NCBI GenBank assembly: GCA_009746045.1
Contig: RPFO01000595.1
Span: 805,510-865,509 of the forward strand
DNA from: Mesostigma viride
Taxonomy: Eukaryota; Streptophyta; Mesostigmatophyceae; Mesostigmatales; Mesostigmataceae
DNA: 60,000 nucleotides
Direction of reading: 5' to 3'
A model generated the notes under the pieces. It did no database searches, was not told the origin of the DNA, and worked only from the letters and a program-made list of their open reading frames with translations. The translations under genes and the position numbers were made by a program. Below are positions 37,081 through 49,878 of this stretch, one piece after another (positions within the stretch are counted from its first letter, which is position 1; each line of letters opens with the position of its first letter).

Positions 37081-38350
37081 GTGGATATCAATGAGCCTTC
37101 GGTGCATGGCGCGCTCAACACGGCTATACCCCGCCATGTCCACTGCAGACCGGCGTCTGGCAGGGTTGCGTCCTGTTGCCGTACCTGTTTATTATTGTAG
37201 TGGATTTATGTTTTGCGCCAGGCACGTGCTCGCTTTGCTGGCATTGCAGGCCGTGCCCCTGGCCTAGCGATCATGAACGAGCTTGGGGAAGGGGGGCCGA
37301 CTAACAAGCAGAATTTACTAGCTGACCTCATTTATGCCGACAACATCACGCTCATCGAGAAGCCGGAGTCTGCCCAACTTTGGCTGGACTGCCTGGTGCT
37401 CGAGGCTCGGGCGGTTGGTCGATCTAGAAATCAGCCCCAAAACGGAGGCCCTGGCCCTCGGCATGGCAGGGCCCCCACTACCCACACTCCGCCTCTTAGA
37501 TGACACCGACATCAACTACCCTACTTCTTCAAGCCGCTTCAAGCTGCTCGGCAGTTGGCTTCCCGACTGCGTGGACGACCTGACGACATGGATCGGCATG
37601 GCGTGGGCGCAACTCCATGACCACCGCTGCTGGTGGAGCAACCCCGCCCTACCCCGGATCGTCAAGCGTGACCTCTTCAAGGTCGTCATTCTGACGATCC
37701 TGACCTACGGCGCTGAGACCTGGACACTGACGCAGGAGCTGGAGCGACGACTCGACGGCAACGTCACCAAGATGCTGCGCAAGGCCCTTAGCATCCCCTT
37801 TGGTTTGCACATTAGTAATGAGGATTTGTACGCTGATTTGCCCTATGTTTCCCACATTCTTAGACACAGGAGCCTGGGCCTAGCCGGGCACCTGGCCCGC
37901 ACAGATCAGGTAGACACATCAGATAGACTGGCTGGCACCAAAGCCCGCCCAGCCTAGGTGATATGTCCTCACCTGGCGTACCCCAGGCCGCGCGCGGCAG
38001 GGCCGCCACCCGTGGACTTTTCGTGATAGACTCGGCATGGACATGTGCTTCACTAGACATGACGGGCTCACACCCGGACAGCCTCCTGGTTTGTCTGTAA
38101 TATGGAGGCAGCTAGATGGTACGCAATGATAGATGGCAAGTAGTGGTGAAGGAGACCACCCCCAAGTCTGTGGGGGCTCCGCGTGTGACCGCGTATGGCA
38201 TTCATAGCGATTCGGGCCGTGGTGCCCACAACCCTGTAACTAGGACCTCGATAGCTTACACCATCCATTCCATCCCATGTTCCCCTCCCACTGAGGACTT
38301 ATGCTCACAGGACGCAGTCACGTGTCTATTAATTAATTAATTAACTAAGC
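37080..38350 (+). pseudogene. L1-like LINE ORF2 (RT C-terminal half) with 3' end, 5'-truncated
   Basis: The frames include the RT motif TGVWQGCVLLPYLFIIVVD (37148-37206), a YADD-like YADNITLIE (near 37335), and after a frameshift near 37400 a long frame with FKVVILTILTYGAETWTLT and SHILRHRSLGLAGHLAR, the usual LINE ORF2 thumb and C-terminal blocks. The catalytic second Asp is Asn in YADN. The 3' end carries ACGCAGTCACGTG and (ATTA)n at 38305-38345. It is dead because of truncation and frameshift. No endonuclease part is present. Confidence 0.75.
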
Positions 38351-38383
38351 AATGAGCCTCAGGACTGGTTTGTCTGTAATATG

Positions 38384-39034
38384 GAGGCATTCTGACGATC
38401 CTGACCTACGGCGCCGAGACGTGGACACTGACGCAGGAGCTGGAGCAACGACTCGACGGCGCCGTCACCAAGATGCTGCGCAAGGCCCTTAACATCCCCT
38501 TTGGTTTGCACATTAGTAATGAGGATTTGTACGCTGATTTGCCCTATGTTTCCCACATTCTTAGGCACAGGCGCCTGGGCCTTGCCGGGCACCTGGCCCG
38601 CACAGATCAGGTAGATACCTCAGATAGACTAGCTGGCACCAAGCCCGCCCAGCCTGGGCGATATGTCCTCACCTGGCGTGGCCCCGGCCGCGCGCGGCAG
38701 GGCCGCCACCCGTGGACATTTCGTGATAGCCTCGGCATGGACATGTGCTACACTAGACGTGACGGGCTCACACCCGGGCAGCCTCCTGGTTTGTCTGTAA
38801 TATGGAGGCAGATGGTGCGCATGGATAGCTGGCAAGTAGTGATGCAGGAGACCACCCCCAAGCCTGTGGGGGCTCCGCGTGTGACCAAGTATGGCATTCA
38901 TAGCGATTCGGGCCGCGGTGCCCACACCCCTGTAACTAGGACCTAGATAGCTTATACCATCCATTCCATCCCATGTTCCCCTCCCACTGAGGACTTATGC
39001 TCACGTGACGCAGTCACGTGTCTATTAATTAATT
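38384..39034 (+). pseudogene. Second, shorter copy of the same LINE, in tandem
   Basis: It begins inside ORF2 at ATTCTGACGATCCTGACCTA (same as 37687) and runs to the 3' hairpin CACGTGACGCAGTCACGTG and TTAATTAATTAA. DNA identity to the first copy is very high, with a longer C-terminal frame to 38946. Head-to-tail placement 35 bp apart suggests a repeat insertion at the same site or a local duplication. Confidence 0.75.
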
Positions 39035-39325
39035 AATGGAGGCAGTCACTAAATGGTAGAAATGACAAATGCTGTGACGAAATGCAATATGCGAGAATGC
39101 TCATAACTTTCAACTCCGGCCATGAAATTTTATCAGGTTGGTTGCATTAGACTCGTCTTTTGATGACGAACACGCTGATATAATTTTCTGTGGCTATCGC
39201 CCCAGATTTCTCAAGCTATCAGCAGAGGCCTGCCCAGCAAATATCGATCTTTTTCAGCTCGATATGGCGGAATTCGATTCACCCCAGCAATCCCAAGCGT
39301 CCTGCACCAAATTGCTGATCAAGCC

Positions 39326-39991
39326 ATGGCTTCGATGGCAACCCCCTCCAACGATATGCCGAACACCACTGTGTGTATCCATCCGCTCCACTCCACCGCT
39401 CCGCCGAACAGCGACCCCGCCATGGATACCCGCAAGGAGGCCATTTCCGCTGAGGAAGCTACTGCATTCTTGCCTGGAAACTGGCCAGGTATTAAGAACA
39501 TCTTTTGCCTGCAACATGCTGCTGCCATTATCATCCTGAAACTGGCTGCTGAGAAAGGGTGCGAAATTTACCATTGCCACAACCAGATCACCATCATTGC
39601 GGATTTCCTCGCCCTCAACCCTGGAGACCGCGACGTCTGCTTGCAGTCTGGTTTACCGGCTGCACCCTTGTTTCCGACAGTGCCCTCGAGGCCTTCAGGC
39701 ATCGTGGCCTCTGGGGACGTGGGAGTCGACCCCACTGCCGCCGCAGCCATCACCATCGCCGCCAAACAAGTCGCCCAAGCCTGCTACGATCACCTCCCCC
39801 CCTCCTCAAAGCTGCCATCAACCCAGTCCTGGCACCACCACCTCATCAACAACCACGCCCAGTACATGAACGCCGACACCTCCATCCAATCCGCCATCAC
39901 GCACATTCAAGCAGGCCCGTGCAGCAGCAGCACAAGCTCCTGCAACAGCTCCAGCGCAACAGCTCGCCGCCTCCATCACCCCTGCCATTGA
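39326..39991 (+). CDS. Orphan ORF of 221 codons, unknown function
   Basis: It starts at ATGGCTTCGATGGCAACC and stops at 39991. The N-terminal half has a plausible globular stretch (PGIKNIFCLQHAAAIIILKL, then CEIYHCHNQITIIADFLALN). The C-terminal half is Ala/Ser/His-rich and low complexity. No domain is recognised. It may be a Gag-like or ORF1-like relic, since it lies between LINE copies; coding status is uncertain. Confidence 0.3.
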   Translation: MASMATPSNDMPNTTVCIHPLHSTAPPNSDPAMDTRKEAISAEEATAFLPGNWPGIKNIFCLQHAAAIIILKLAAEKGCEIYHCHNQITIIADFLALNPGDRDVCLQSGLPAAPLFPTVPSRPSGIVASGDVGVDPTAAAAITIAAKQVAQACYDHLPPSSKLPSTQSWHHHLINNHAQYMNADTSIQSAITHIQAGPCSSSTSSCNSSSATARRLHHPCH

Positions 39992-40154
39992 GCCCACCTA
40001 CCCACCTACGCTGCTACGCTGTGCACGGAGAACCCCCAGGAACTCATCAAGACATCAACGAAATCAAAACAGCGGTCAAAGCCAGCACATTGGATTATAT
40101 GCACAAGCCAATTCACTCATGCGGTATCAGTTGTGGGCACCAATACCGCCCGAA

Positions 40155-41110
40155 TACATAGCTTTGAATGCCGAACGGGGTCACACGAGGAAGCCCCCAC
40201 TGACTTGGGGGTGGTCTCCTTCATCACTACCTGCCACCTATCCTTGCGCCGGAGCCATCTGCCTCAATATTACAGACAAAACATGAGGCTGCCCGGGCTT
40301 GAGCCCGTCCTGTCTAGCCGAGGGGCGAGGGTAGCACATGCCCATGCCTAGCCTATCACGGTAGCGGTCCACGGATGGCGGCCCGGCCGCGCGCGGCCTG
40401 CCACGTGAGGACAAAATGCCTGGGCTGTGCGGGCCGCTTGGTCACTGCCAGCTAGTCTATCTGATGTGTCTACCTGATCTGTCTGGGCCAGGTGCCCGGC
40501 TAGGCCCAGGCGCCTGTACCTAGTAATATGGGAAACATATGGTAAACCACGGTACATATCCTCAATTGCTAATGTGCAAATAAAATTGAATGATGCCTTG
40601 CGCAGCATCTTCGTGACGTTGCCGTCGAGTCGTTTCTCCACTGAGCCCCTGCGTCGGCGTCCATGTCTCGGTGCGGTAGGTCAGGATCGTCCGAGAATCG
40701 GACGACCTTGAACAGGTCGCGCATAACAATCCGGGGTACTAGGGTGGGGTTGCTAGTTGCTACACCAGCGCGGCGGTGTTCATGGAGCTGCGCCCACACC
40801 ATGCCTATCTGACAGTCATGTCGTCCTCGCTGTCGGGAAGTCAACTGCCTAGCAGCTTGAAGCGGCCTGAAGTAGCCTGGCAATTGACCTCGGTGTCGTC
40901 TAAGAGGCGGAGTGGGGGCGGGGCGGGGCTGGCCAGACCGACGAGGCCATGGCCTCTGTTTCGGGGCTGATTTCTAGACCGATGTCCGGTCAGCATTGCA
41001 TTGCACGAGCCTCGACTGAGCGAGCGCCAGGCAGTCCAGCCAAAGTTGGGCAGACGTACTCCAGTTTCTAAATGAGCGTGATGTCATCGGCATAAATGAG
41101 GTCAGCTAGT
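40155..41110 (-). pseudogene. L1-like LINE ORF2 fragment, opposite strand
   Basis: The reverse complement matches the copies at 37-39 kb: KRLDGNVTKMLRKA and GLAGHLAQTDQVDTSDRLAG near 40450-40640, and the TTTGGCTGGACTGCCTGG block near 41030. Many frameshifts; more diverged than the + copies. Confidence 0.7.
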
Positions 41111-41439
41111 AAATTATGCTGGTAACTTGGTCGGCCCCCTGTTACGACCTGGTTCTCCTACTCCGCTTCGACCTCTAGACCTGACCAGTGTCCTAGAAAT
41201 TATCCGGTATAGAAGAAGAAACCCTGTTTTGCCTTTTGAAAGATCGTTGAACGCCCTATTCTAATGCTTTCCGATAATTGTTTGATTTGTTTCCATACTG
41301 AGCCATTAACACGTTTACTTAAAGGGCATCATCTGACAATAACGTAGATCCGTGGTTTGACTAGCTGTAACAAGCCATATATCAAGGTTGAACTGCATGT
41401 CAACACAAGGAAATTGCAACACCTAAATTGGCCGACAGC
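41111..41439. other. Intergenic, nothing recognised
   Basis: No coding or repeat signal identified. Confidence 0.3.
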
Positions 41440-41830
41440 CTTGTGCGTGCTCGGGCCAAACATCGCCCTCGCCCTTACGTCATCACAGGTTACTAGGTTA
41501 CATCTGCGCAGGGCAACACTCTAATGCCACGTAGGGCGGCAATACCCCACCAATTAATACCGGGGCGGCGCTGGTCCAGACCACACAGAGCACCAACGGT
41601 CTCCACCATGCAACAGTCCAGGCCATAAAGTACGCAGCGCGGCGCGAGTGCACCAGCCCACAGTACTGAACAATTGACACGTCACTGAAATACTAAGTGA
41701 CCAAACACACGACCGGGACTAGCTCCTGACTGATCAGTTAAGTCCTTAGGTTAACGTAGGATCAACCAATTCAAACGGACATAACGCCGAATTTACGGCA
41801 GAACTATAACGACAGTTTGTTACCGCCGTA
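41440..41830. repeat. Dispersed repeat shared with 10740-11040
   Basis: Shares CCATAAAGTACGCAGCGCGG and TTCAAACGGACATAACGCC with the earlier copy in the same order. Unclassified. Confidence 0.5.
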
Positions 41831-43700
41831 ACACCTCCCCCCCATTAAGGGTAGGGAGTCCTCTCCCTACATCTGGATCATAAACAGAGGTACCTAGGTC
41901 GGTAGGAATAAAGCACCTATCGCACCCAGCTATAAGCCCATAACCCAGCACAGTCAACCAGCCACCCAAGGCTCCCAGCGCAAAAAAGTTAAACGCGAAT
42001 CCACCACCAAGCGGTGCAGGGAGCCCTACCCGTCGCAAACTGACCCTGCCCAGGGTCTCTGACTGCCTTGCATCAAGCTTGCCGGGGGGAACGGCACGAG
42101 GCAGGACAAGGCGAAGGAAACAATACTCACACCAAGTGCCAAGGATAACCAACCAACTGGCCAATTAGCACAACAGAGGGCGACTCTATATACCGGAGGG
42201 ACAAGTACACCCTCAGGTCGGGCCTAGAGCCCTCTATGTCTACTGGCCATCAGCCTGGTAGGTCCCGCTCGTCGCGACTAGCACATCCAAATACGCGCGG
42301 TAATTAACGACATCGTTGTCGTTGTCATGGCGTTCGATGGTAAGGTAGACGTCCTCCAACACGCCCTTGGGGAACAACCCCAGAAAGGCCCAGTAATACC
42401 TGTGCTGGGTCAGGACCACCTGCATTCTGGCCGAGTCAATGTGCCCGCAAGAAAATGGGGCGAAAAAAGGTTCCACTGCACACACGCACAAAATGCGAAG
42501 GTACCGTACACGGCTCAGGCCACAGTCAACTGGCCGGAAAGCTGGGCAGTTGTGAAGAAAAGCTCAATCGAAGCCGATCCACGTTGGCCGGCCACAGACG
42601 GATACTGCCGGATTTCTCGGCCCCGCCAACGCCAGGGGCACTGCCGTGAACCAAAAGTAGAAAGGTAATGCCCCGCGAGGGGGGGCGGACCACACCGGTT
42701 GTCCAGCCCCTGGCCGGGCAGTGGGCTGTGGGGCGGGCCGGCACGCGTCCCACAGCAGGGAGGGCTGCAGCTGCGTTCAATTCGGCCGGAGAGCTCGGTG
42801 GGCGGTAGAAGAAGACGGCGTCCGACGCCGGCACGCGCAAGGGTGCGGGGTGGGCCCACGCCCAGCTGGCGTAGGTGAGGCGGTCATTGTGGCCGGTGAC
42901 GCGCCCAGCGGTAGGCGAGCCGGCGAACCAAATAGTCGCCCTGAGTCGTACAACGGGTCGGGCCAGCACAATCATCCCGAACGGGGGTGCAATGATCTGT
43001 GTCCTGCGGTTGCGCAGCAGCGGCCGCGTCACGAAGAAATGTCGTGACGGGTGCTAGCCGCAAGAGAGCGGCGGGCACCTGTACAACATCCGCACCCGGG
43101 GGACCTGCAGCTCTCGACACGCAAACTCCGACAGTCTGACCCTGACCCACCACCGCCTGGTCCGAGACGACTGGGCTGCCAGTTGTGCGCAACCGACGGA
43201 GCCTGTATTAAACGGGTGACTCGCCCTGGCGCACTGAAAACGTTGAGCTTGGCGAAGAGGGAGCTAGTGCTGGCCCACCGGACGGCGTTCAAGCGGACCT
43301 GGTCCACCATCATCAGCTAACTTGTTGGCCGAAACAGCCGCGCGGCAGGACACCACCACTGGGCGGCAGCGTAGACGTATAGAAGGGGGTCCACCAGAAG
43401 CCCGTCGGCGGCGGAACCACTCGCAACGGCGCAGCAACCCCGCCGGGGGACACCATTGGGTCGCGCACCGGAGCGACAGTAGCGCAGGTAGGAGCGACGA
43501 CAGCGCGGTAGGTGTGATCGACCGCAGCACGAGCAGGCGCAGCCTCCTCGCGAGTAGGTGCGACGACAGCGGCGGTAGGGGCGCAACGACCTCGCGCGCA
43601 TGGGCGCAACAGCGGCGCTTTTTAGCAGGCGAGGCCACATCGCGGAAACGGCGCGACAGCAGCACTAGTAGGCGCGACACAACGGTCTGAAAGTGCCAAA
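41831..43700. other. GC-rich stretch with short - strand frames and a degenerate GGTAGGTGCGACGACAGC-type repeat
   Basis: Frames at 42526-43032 and 43264-43680 (-) have no recognisable domain. Degenerate repeats at 43480-43600 resemble those at 56960-57200, so the two areas may derive from one repeat family. No gene is claimed. Confidence 0.3.
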
Positions 43701-44763
43701 AAAGGAATATCTAATTCCTCCTAGCTGCAGTAATATTCCGATGATGGTCAAACTTAGTGGCAAGCTTCATTATGATACCTAGTTTTACTGTGCCAAGTTG
43801 CACCTTGGTTGGCCACCTGGTGCTCACTGAACAGTGACGTCCAAAAGCATAAAAAACGCAAAAATCGCCAGTTTTATTCATATTTAATTCCACAAACAAC
43901 ACAATTAACGTCGGTTTGACCTGGAAATGGGCAGACACATTAAATATATTAATTAAATATATTATATTCAGCTCAAGTACCAAGTTGCACCCCTGACAGC
44001 TAGAGAGGGGATGCCGGCAAGAAACTATGCTGTCAAGCGTCACATATATACGGTCATTTGGAGCATTTCCTGGATCATTAAATGCACTAAACAATGCAAA
44101 TGAGCTCAGATTAACCTGGAAATACGCAAACACATTACTTGCAACATCTGCAGCAGGCTGGCTGCAAAGTTGCACCCTGATTGAACACCAACTAACTACA
44201 ATATTCTGCTGTCAAGCGTCACTCTCGCGCTAATTTTGGATAGAATGCACCACAGGCAGCGCAAATGAGTTCAGACAGATCTGAAATTTTGCATGCAATT
44301 TCAATAGAGCATTGAATTGAATTGAATTGAATTGTAACATAACTCCGTTGGGAGAATATGTAGCACATATCCCTGAGAAGGGGCATATGGCTTTTAATAC
44401 ATTCTGGGCTACTTCATGCAAGGATGGGAAATTATGTAAGCTACCCTTGCTCTAGGTGCCGACCAAGGCACCTGCACCCTCATGATGTATCGTGCTATGC
44501 CCAGTTAAGGGGGAGCGTGGCATGTGGGGGAAGATCATCATGGCTATACAAGAGCTATGGCATGGCTTCTCAGCAGAGAGTGACTCCCTGCATGGGCACG
44601 ACATAATAAAATAAAGCTAGGCATCATCTGGAGGGTGGCTCATCATAGGCACACATGTACATGACTAAAAATGCTAGGCCTCAGCTGTTATAGTGCCTGT
44701 AGTATAGGCGGGCATGTACAAGGCCACTGTCTAACTATTCTACACTACTGCTGCTGTATTCCC
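43701..44763. other. Intergenic, nothing recognised
   Basis: AT-richer. A short (GAATT)n run (ATTGAATTGAATTGAATTG) lies at 44311-44333. No gene. Confidence 0.35.
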
Positions 44764-47650
44764 CTAGTAGGCTAGGGCTGCTGGAGTCGCCGGGGCCGCG
44801 GTGGTCGAGGGGGTCGCGTGCCAGGGCTTGTGACCGATGTAGATGGCCGCCCCCTTCCAGTACACCGGCTGGCCCGCCTTGGTCTGCCGGAGCTGGAGGT
44901 AGGTCGGCCATAGTTCCCGTCGCCGTTGTTGCTGCGCCAGGGTCAAGTCGTCGTCCACGGTGAAGGGAGTCTTCTCGAGCCGCTTGCGGCATCTGAGAAA
45001 CGAAATCTTGTCCGCTGGGCTCTCACTGAAAGATGAGAAGAAGCGGAGGCGCCGCTGCCTTACCCCGCGCGCGGGGGAGGCGGTGGGCGGTCAGCTTAAT
45101 CTCACCAAGAAGGCCCATGCGTGCAAGGATTTTGCTCTCAAACGCACGCTTCTCGGAATTCTCACCTTCCTCCATGGCAAAGTTCTTGAGTATGGCGTTG
45201 AGGCTGCGCTTGGCGAGCTCGGCCTCCTCGCGGAGGTCAAGCGTCTGCCGCTGGAGCTGGGCTGCAACGGCGGAGGTGGTGGAGGTGGTATGTTGCTTAA
45301 GCATGTCCGCCCAGGCGATCGTGATGGGAGGAGCATCGCCGGCCAGGCCAGCAGGGGCTGGCCTGGCGGCAATGTCCTTCACGGCCTGGGCGGTGAGGCC
45401 TGCGGTGTTCTGCAGGACCTCGGTAGCGATGGCATTGTCCCTAAGACGCTGGTCGATGTCGCGGAGCTGGGCGGTGATGGAGTCGGTGGAGGCGGAGGGG
45501 GGGGGGGGACTCAGGGGAGGCGAGGAGGGTGGCGGTGGTGGTGGGGATGGTGGGGAGCTCAGCAGCCGGCGTGCGACCCACTGCTGCCACATCTGCAGCA
45601 ATGGGCGTCACGTGCTGTGAGAGGGCGTCGTGGAGGTGGCGGAGGAACTGTGAATTCGGTTATGGGGGCGGGTTGCAGAAGGTCGACGGCCGAGCGCTTA
45701 GTGATGGTAAAGAGAGCTGCGAGCTGATCAAGGCGGGGGCGAGGCCAGCCGGCCATGTTGGCCGAAGAAGGGGCGTCAGCTCCGTTCAGTGTTCCATTAT
45801 ACGGCGTATTATACGGTATTATACGGTATAATACGCGTTATACAAGGTCGAGCGGATAATTTTTATCCGTGTTATACGATTTGCGTATTTTTACGTATAA
45901 TACGGCGAATAATTCGTATAAGCGCGCGTATAATGGGGTTTTCGCGCTCATCCGAGGTCCGGCCAAGGTCCGGCAGCCAAATTTTTCGGGCGGGAACTAA
46001 GGCGGGAATGCAAGGGAACTTAGAAACACTACGGAAACCATCCACTGGTTGACATTTGGCGACCGTGAGACACAAGGATCTTACAAGCAAGCTACACTGT
46101 AGCATGGCAAGTGGGCAACCCAAGTTGGCAACCCTCCATGCTGTTTAGGTCTCTGCCCTTGCCTCTCGGGCAGCCATGCACCGAATATTAATGTAAGTCA
46201 TACAGAAAACTGACTGGTACGAGAGCATGGCCGCTTTACATTTTCAATCTGTAGGCATGATCCTTAGGTCTTGAAAAGCTTATATCCTTGGCCAGGCAAC
46301 GTTTGGATGTGCGCAGATATGTCTCGACCTTCTGCTCGATGCGGCAACCTCGTTTCAGCAACCAGGTGGCGACCGTGCATGTGCTAACTGTTGATAGGCG
46401 GGAAATGCTCCTACATTTGAACGCGGATAGATGTTTCACGTTATTCCTTACATGATTTATAAGCGACGACGGCCAGGAAAGGCTCGCAGCTACGTCCATC
46501 AGGTGGGCATGCTGGCTCCGTCAAGAAAGGTAATATGCGGCTTTGATCTGGTACGTGCTATCCTGTTCACGTGTTCATTGTACTGTATCAAGTTGTTGGG
46601 TGGATTGTAAAATAATCGTAGACCTGTAATGGAGGTTTTCTGCTTGTCTTTTGGTTGCTTTACTGCCTCTACGCATTATTGGCTCGTGATGGTTGGGGAA
46701 TACCACTACGACATGCAGATTTTGGACCAGATTTGTCTGCTATTAGCTTATGCTTCATCGAAAGCAGTGACGTAGTGCTTGGCATTGTTTATATGATAAG
46801 CTTGATAACGCGATGTTTTTTCCTGCTAAAAACATCTCGAAACAAGTGGTTTTCTGGCCAGATCTAGCCACTATTTCTTGTTTTGCTCGCCAAAGTCAGC
46901 CTTCTTCTTGTGTGCTCCTCATGCATACAAGAAACATGGAGATGCCCAGGACCTGCTTGCATGGAAGCATAGCCATCTTACTTCTTTTGCTTTTTTCATC
47001 TTTCCATTTCATTTGGCGTTGTCTTTTAGGCTATAATGCATAGGTAATCTAGCTCCTCGTGAACCCCGGTTTACACGTCCAGTGTTCCCAAGCACTGCTG
47101 AGCAGTGGCAACCCATGTATCATGTGTAATTTAGTGTCAGAAACATGTGGACTGCTTGAAATGATATCAAAATGCATGAAACAACCCCAAAAACGATTAA
47201 ATCCAGTATTTGCGTATAATTTCCGGATAATACCGTATTATACCGTATTATCCATTATACGGACCCCGCGCGTATAACCGCGTATTGCGTATAATGGAAC
47301 TCTGGCTCCGTTGCGGAAAAGGTGGGTTCTGGAATGGAACTGCTCGCACAGGGCCAGCAGTGAGGCGTGGGACCCGTAATACACGAGCTCCAGTAACTTG
47401 GAGCATGGCATGTCGAAAAAGGCAAGCCTGTTGATGTCGAAGCTGGCAAAGAGCCGATCAACGTCAAAATCTCGCTCAGACCAGCCAGGTTCGCCTGGGC
47501 GACTGCGCTTTGGATCATGGGCGAGGCTGAGGGCGAGGCATGAAGCCCGGGAGGGTGCTGGGCGACCACCAGTGCGCGACTAGTGTCACTGCTGCCTGCC
47601 GGACCTGATGGCGAAGCTGCAGCCGGAGCTAGCTGCAGACGTATTTTCAT
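44764..47650 (-). pseudogene. L1-like LINE ORF1, split by a hAT element and frameshifted
   Basis: Reading the - strand, it starts with an ATG at 47650 (MKIRLQLAPAAASPSGPAG), is interrupted by the insertion at 45787-47304, and resumes with a Pro-rich region, a coiled coil (TAQLRDIDQRLRDNAIATEV) and an RRM-like core (KRSLNAILKNFAMEEGEN, LTAHRLPRARGK) to about 45023. After a frame change near 45010 it ends with DDDLTLAQQQRRRELWPTYL and GQPVYWKGAAIYIGHKPWHA. The core and the C-terminus match the ORF1 at 14163-14843. No ORF2 was found beyond 44764. Confidence 0.65.
45787..47304. mobile_element. Non-autonomous hAT-type DNA transposon
   Basis: The terminal inverted repeats are CAGTGTTCCATTATACG (left) and the complement of CAGAGTTCCATTATACG (right). 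Both start CAG, as hAT ends do, and are flanked by an 8-bp duplication GCTCCGTT (45779-45786 and 47305-47312). Subterminal regions hold many TATACGG/CCGTATA motifs. The 1,518-bp interior has no transposase frame. Confidence 0.85.
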
Positions 47651-47659
47651 TGCCGAGCG

Positions 47660-49725
47660 CAGCCGCCAGGCTGCGTTGCGTCGAGACGCGTTTGTTCGCC
47701 ATATATTGCGTAATAGCTTCAGAAAATTATATCAGCATGTGCGTCATAGAAAGACGCGTCGATTGTGATATATTCACGGCTAAATTTGGTGCTCAAACGT
47801 GAAAGTTATGAGCTCCGCCGTCAGCCATGGCTATCTCGTGGCTGGAATACATAGTGGTGTGCAGGTGCGCTCTGTCAATAGAGCATGCTGAACATGATTG
47901 CCAAGTTTTGCCTCTGTCGCACCACAGATGAGGGCGTCTAACAGTGAGAAGTGACAGCAGCCAACTTTGTGTATTTCCTTACAAGTTCATACCCCATAAA
48001 AATACAAGTTGAGGTAAGGTTGAACTCCAACTTGGTTATCTCCACCCATGTCGCATGCACTTCATCATGGACATGCATTAATAGTTGGAACTACCAACAT
48101 ATTGCAATGGTGGTGTGTGTTGAGTATAAGAGAGAGCAACTAGTTGGCAAGTCAAATGGTGCCGGGCTCGCATGGCTGCACACTGTTGGCTTGCAGTTCG
48201 GCTATCTAACATCTTTAGCACATAAACTAGCGGAAGCTAGCTCGATCTCATGCCAAACAATTTTCTAAAGGTATCATGGGCATTTTTAAATGTGTTGTTC
48301 ATCACACCCTGGCCTAACAATTCCTAGTGAAGTATGGGCTATGCACGGCAGATGGAGGATGTGGCCATGGGCATGCCATGAGCTGATCAATGCCGCCAGC
48401 GAAGGTGCTGGCAGCAGGCAGATTAGGCAGCAGTAGTGGGACCTGGTGATGCATGCAGAAGAGAGTGGCACATATGGTAGTAAGTAATGCAGATGGCAGT
48501 AGTATGATGGCCAGTGGCACCAGGCAGCCATCATGAAGGCTATCGGTCATGCAAATATATGTTTTGGTCTAGCATTGAGGTTGTGATGCTACTGCTGCAC
48601 GGATGGAAGCAAAATTCATGTGGTAGGTGGCAGGGTGTAGCCAACATTGGTGTAGTGTGCAAAGCAACACATTGGGGTAGGCTTGTGGTGAAAGCCCTTC
48701 TGACATTCAGATTTCCGTGGCAACGGCACCAGGTCATGACATTCTGGCAAGTGGTACTGACAGATTGATCGTGGCAGTGATGGATAGCAATGGTGAGCAG
48801 TAGGTTGTCTTCTTTGATACTAATTGCATTTGCTGTTGTGCCCTGGGTGCCAGCTACAACAGCTGGCGATGCTGCCAAATGTGGCCCCAGTTTCTGGTGC
48901 TATAATAGAAAGGATGAAGAGGGGCAGGTACTAGTGGCTGCAATCATGATCAAGGCCGCGATGGGCAAAGTCAATATGGCAGATTGTGGCAGCAGTGGTG
49001 CAGGGCCTGGCATTCTCATTTATGGCAGATTCCATACTGAGTTATAGGGACACTGCCAACATTAATTACACCAACAGGCGAGAGTAATGGTGGTAGACGT
49101 TGCTGCTGGTGGGAGTCTACAATAACTGTCACATGGTTATATGCACACGATGCACCTGGTGGTCCCTCCGTGCTAACCGAACACCAATGTTGGTAATGCT
49201 AGGCAAGCGTGGCAGTGCTAACAAAGGTGTATCAGTGGTAGGTGTCTTGGCCGTGGTGGGGAGTGCCGCGGCCGTGGTGTGGCAGTAAGCACTTGTGGTG
49301 ATCGTTATTTGTGACGATGCCTGTGAACCCGTAAAAGGTATCTTGGTGAGATTCATGCCTCTCATGCAATGCTATAAGCCCATAGTACACTCTGTTGTGC
49401 TCGCATTGTTAATATGTTAATCATAGGCGGCAACCATATCAAAGACAAAATAGCCCCCTTCCATGTATAGTTATTAGCTCAGCCTGCTTCAACATATCTG
49501 AATAAACAAGGGAAATGAATCCTGTGTTTACCAAGGCAGGAACAGCATACCAAACTTCACATACCTGGGGTGCCCGCAGCTGGTTTCTTCTTGCCTTCCA
49601 GCCCCATGCAGTTTACAACACGCCGCCAATCATCGATAAACATGGTGCATTATGATCTGGCCAAGGAAAGAGGTTTCAATACTTACCAACACTTCCGCTA
49701 CTAAAGTGGAGCCCCAGCAGAGTGT
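47660..49725. other. Intergenic, no recognisable gene
   Basis: Short frames only (for example 48790-49047 +), with no domain. Repetitive GGCAGTGGTG-like words at 48400-49290. Confidence 0.35.
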
Positions 49726-49878
49726 TTTATATATATTTTAAAAATATAATTACTTACAGCAGAGTGAAATCACTCAAACCAAAGCAAACGCCCAGCTATA
49801 AACCTATATACAGAGCCATGTCAAAGCTCTATACTACGAAGTACGATAAGACCAATGGAAACGCCTAACGGGAGGAAC

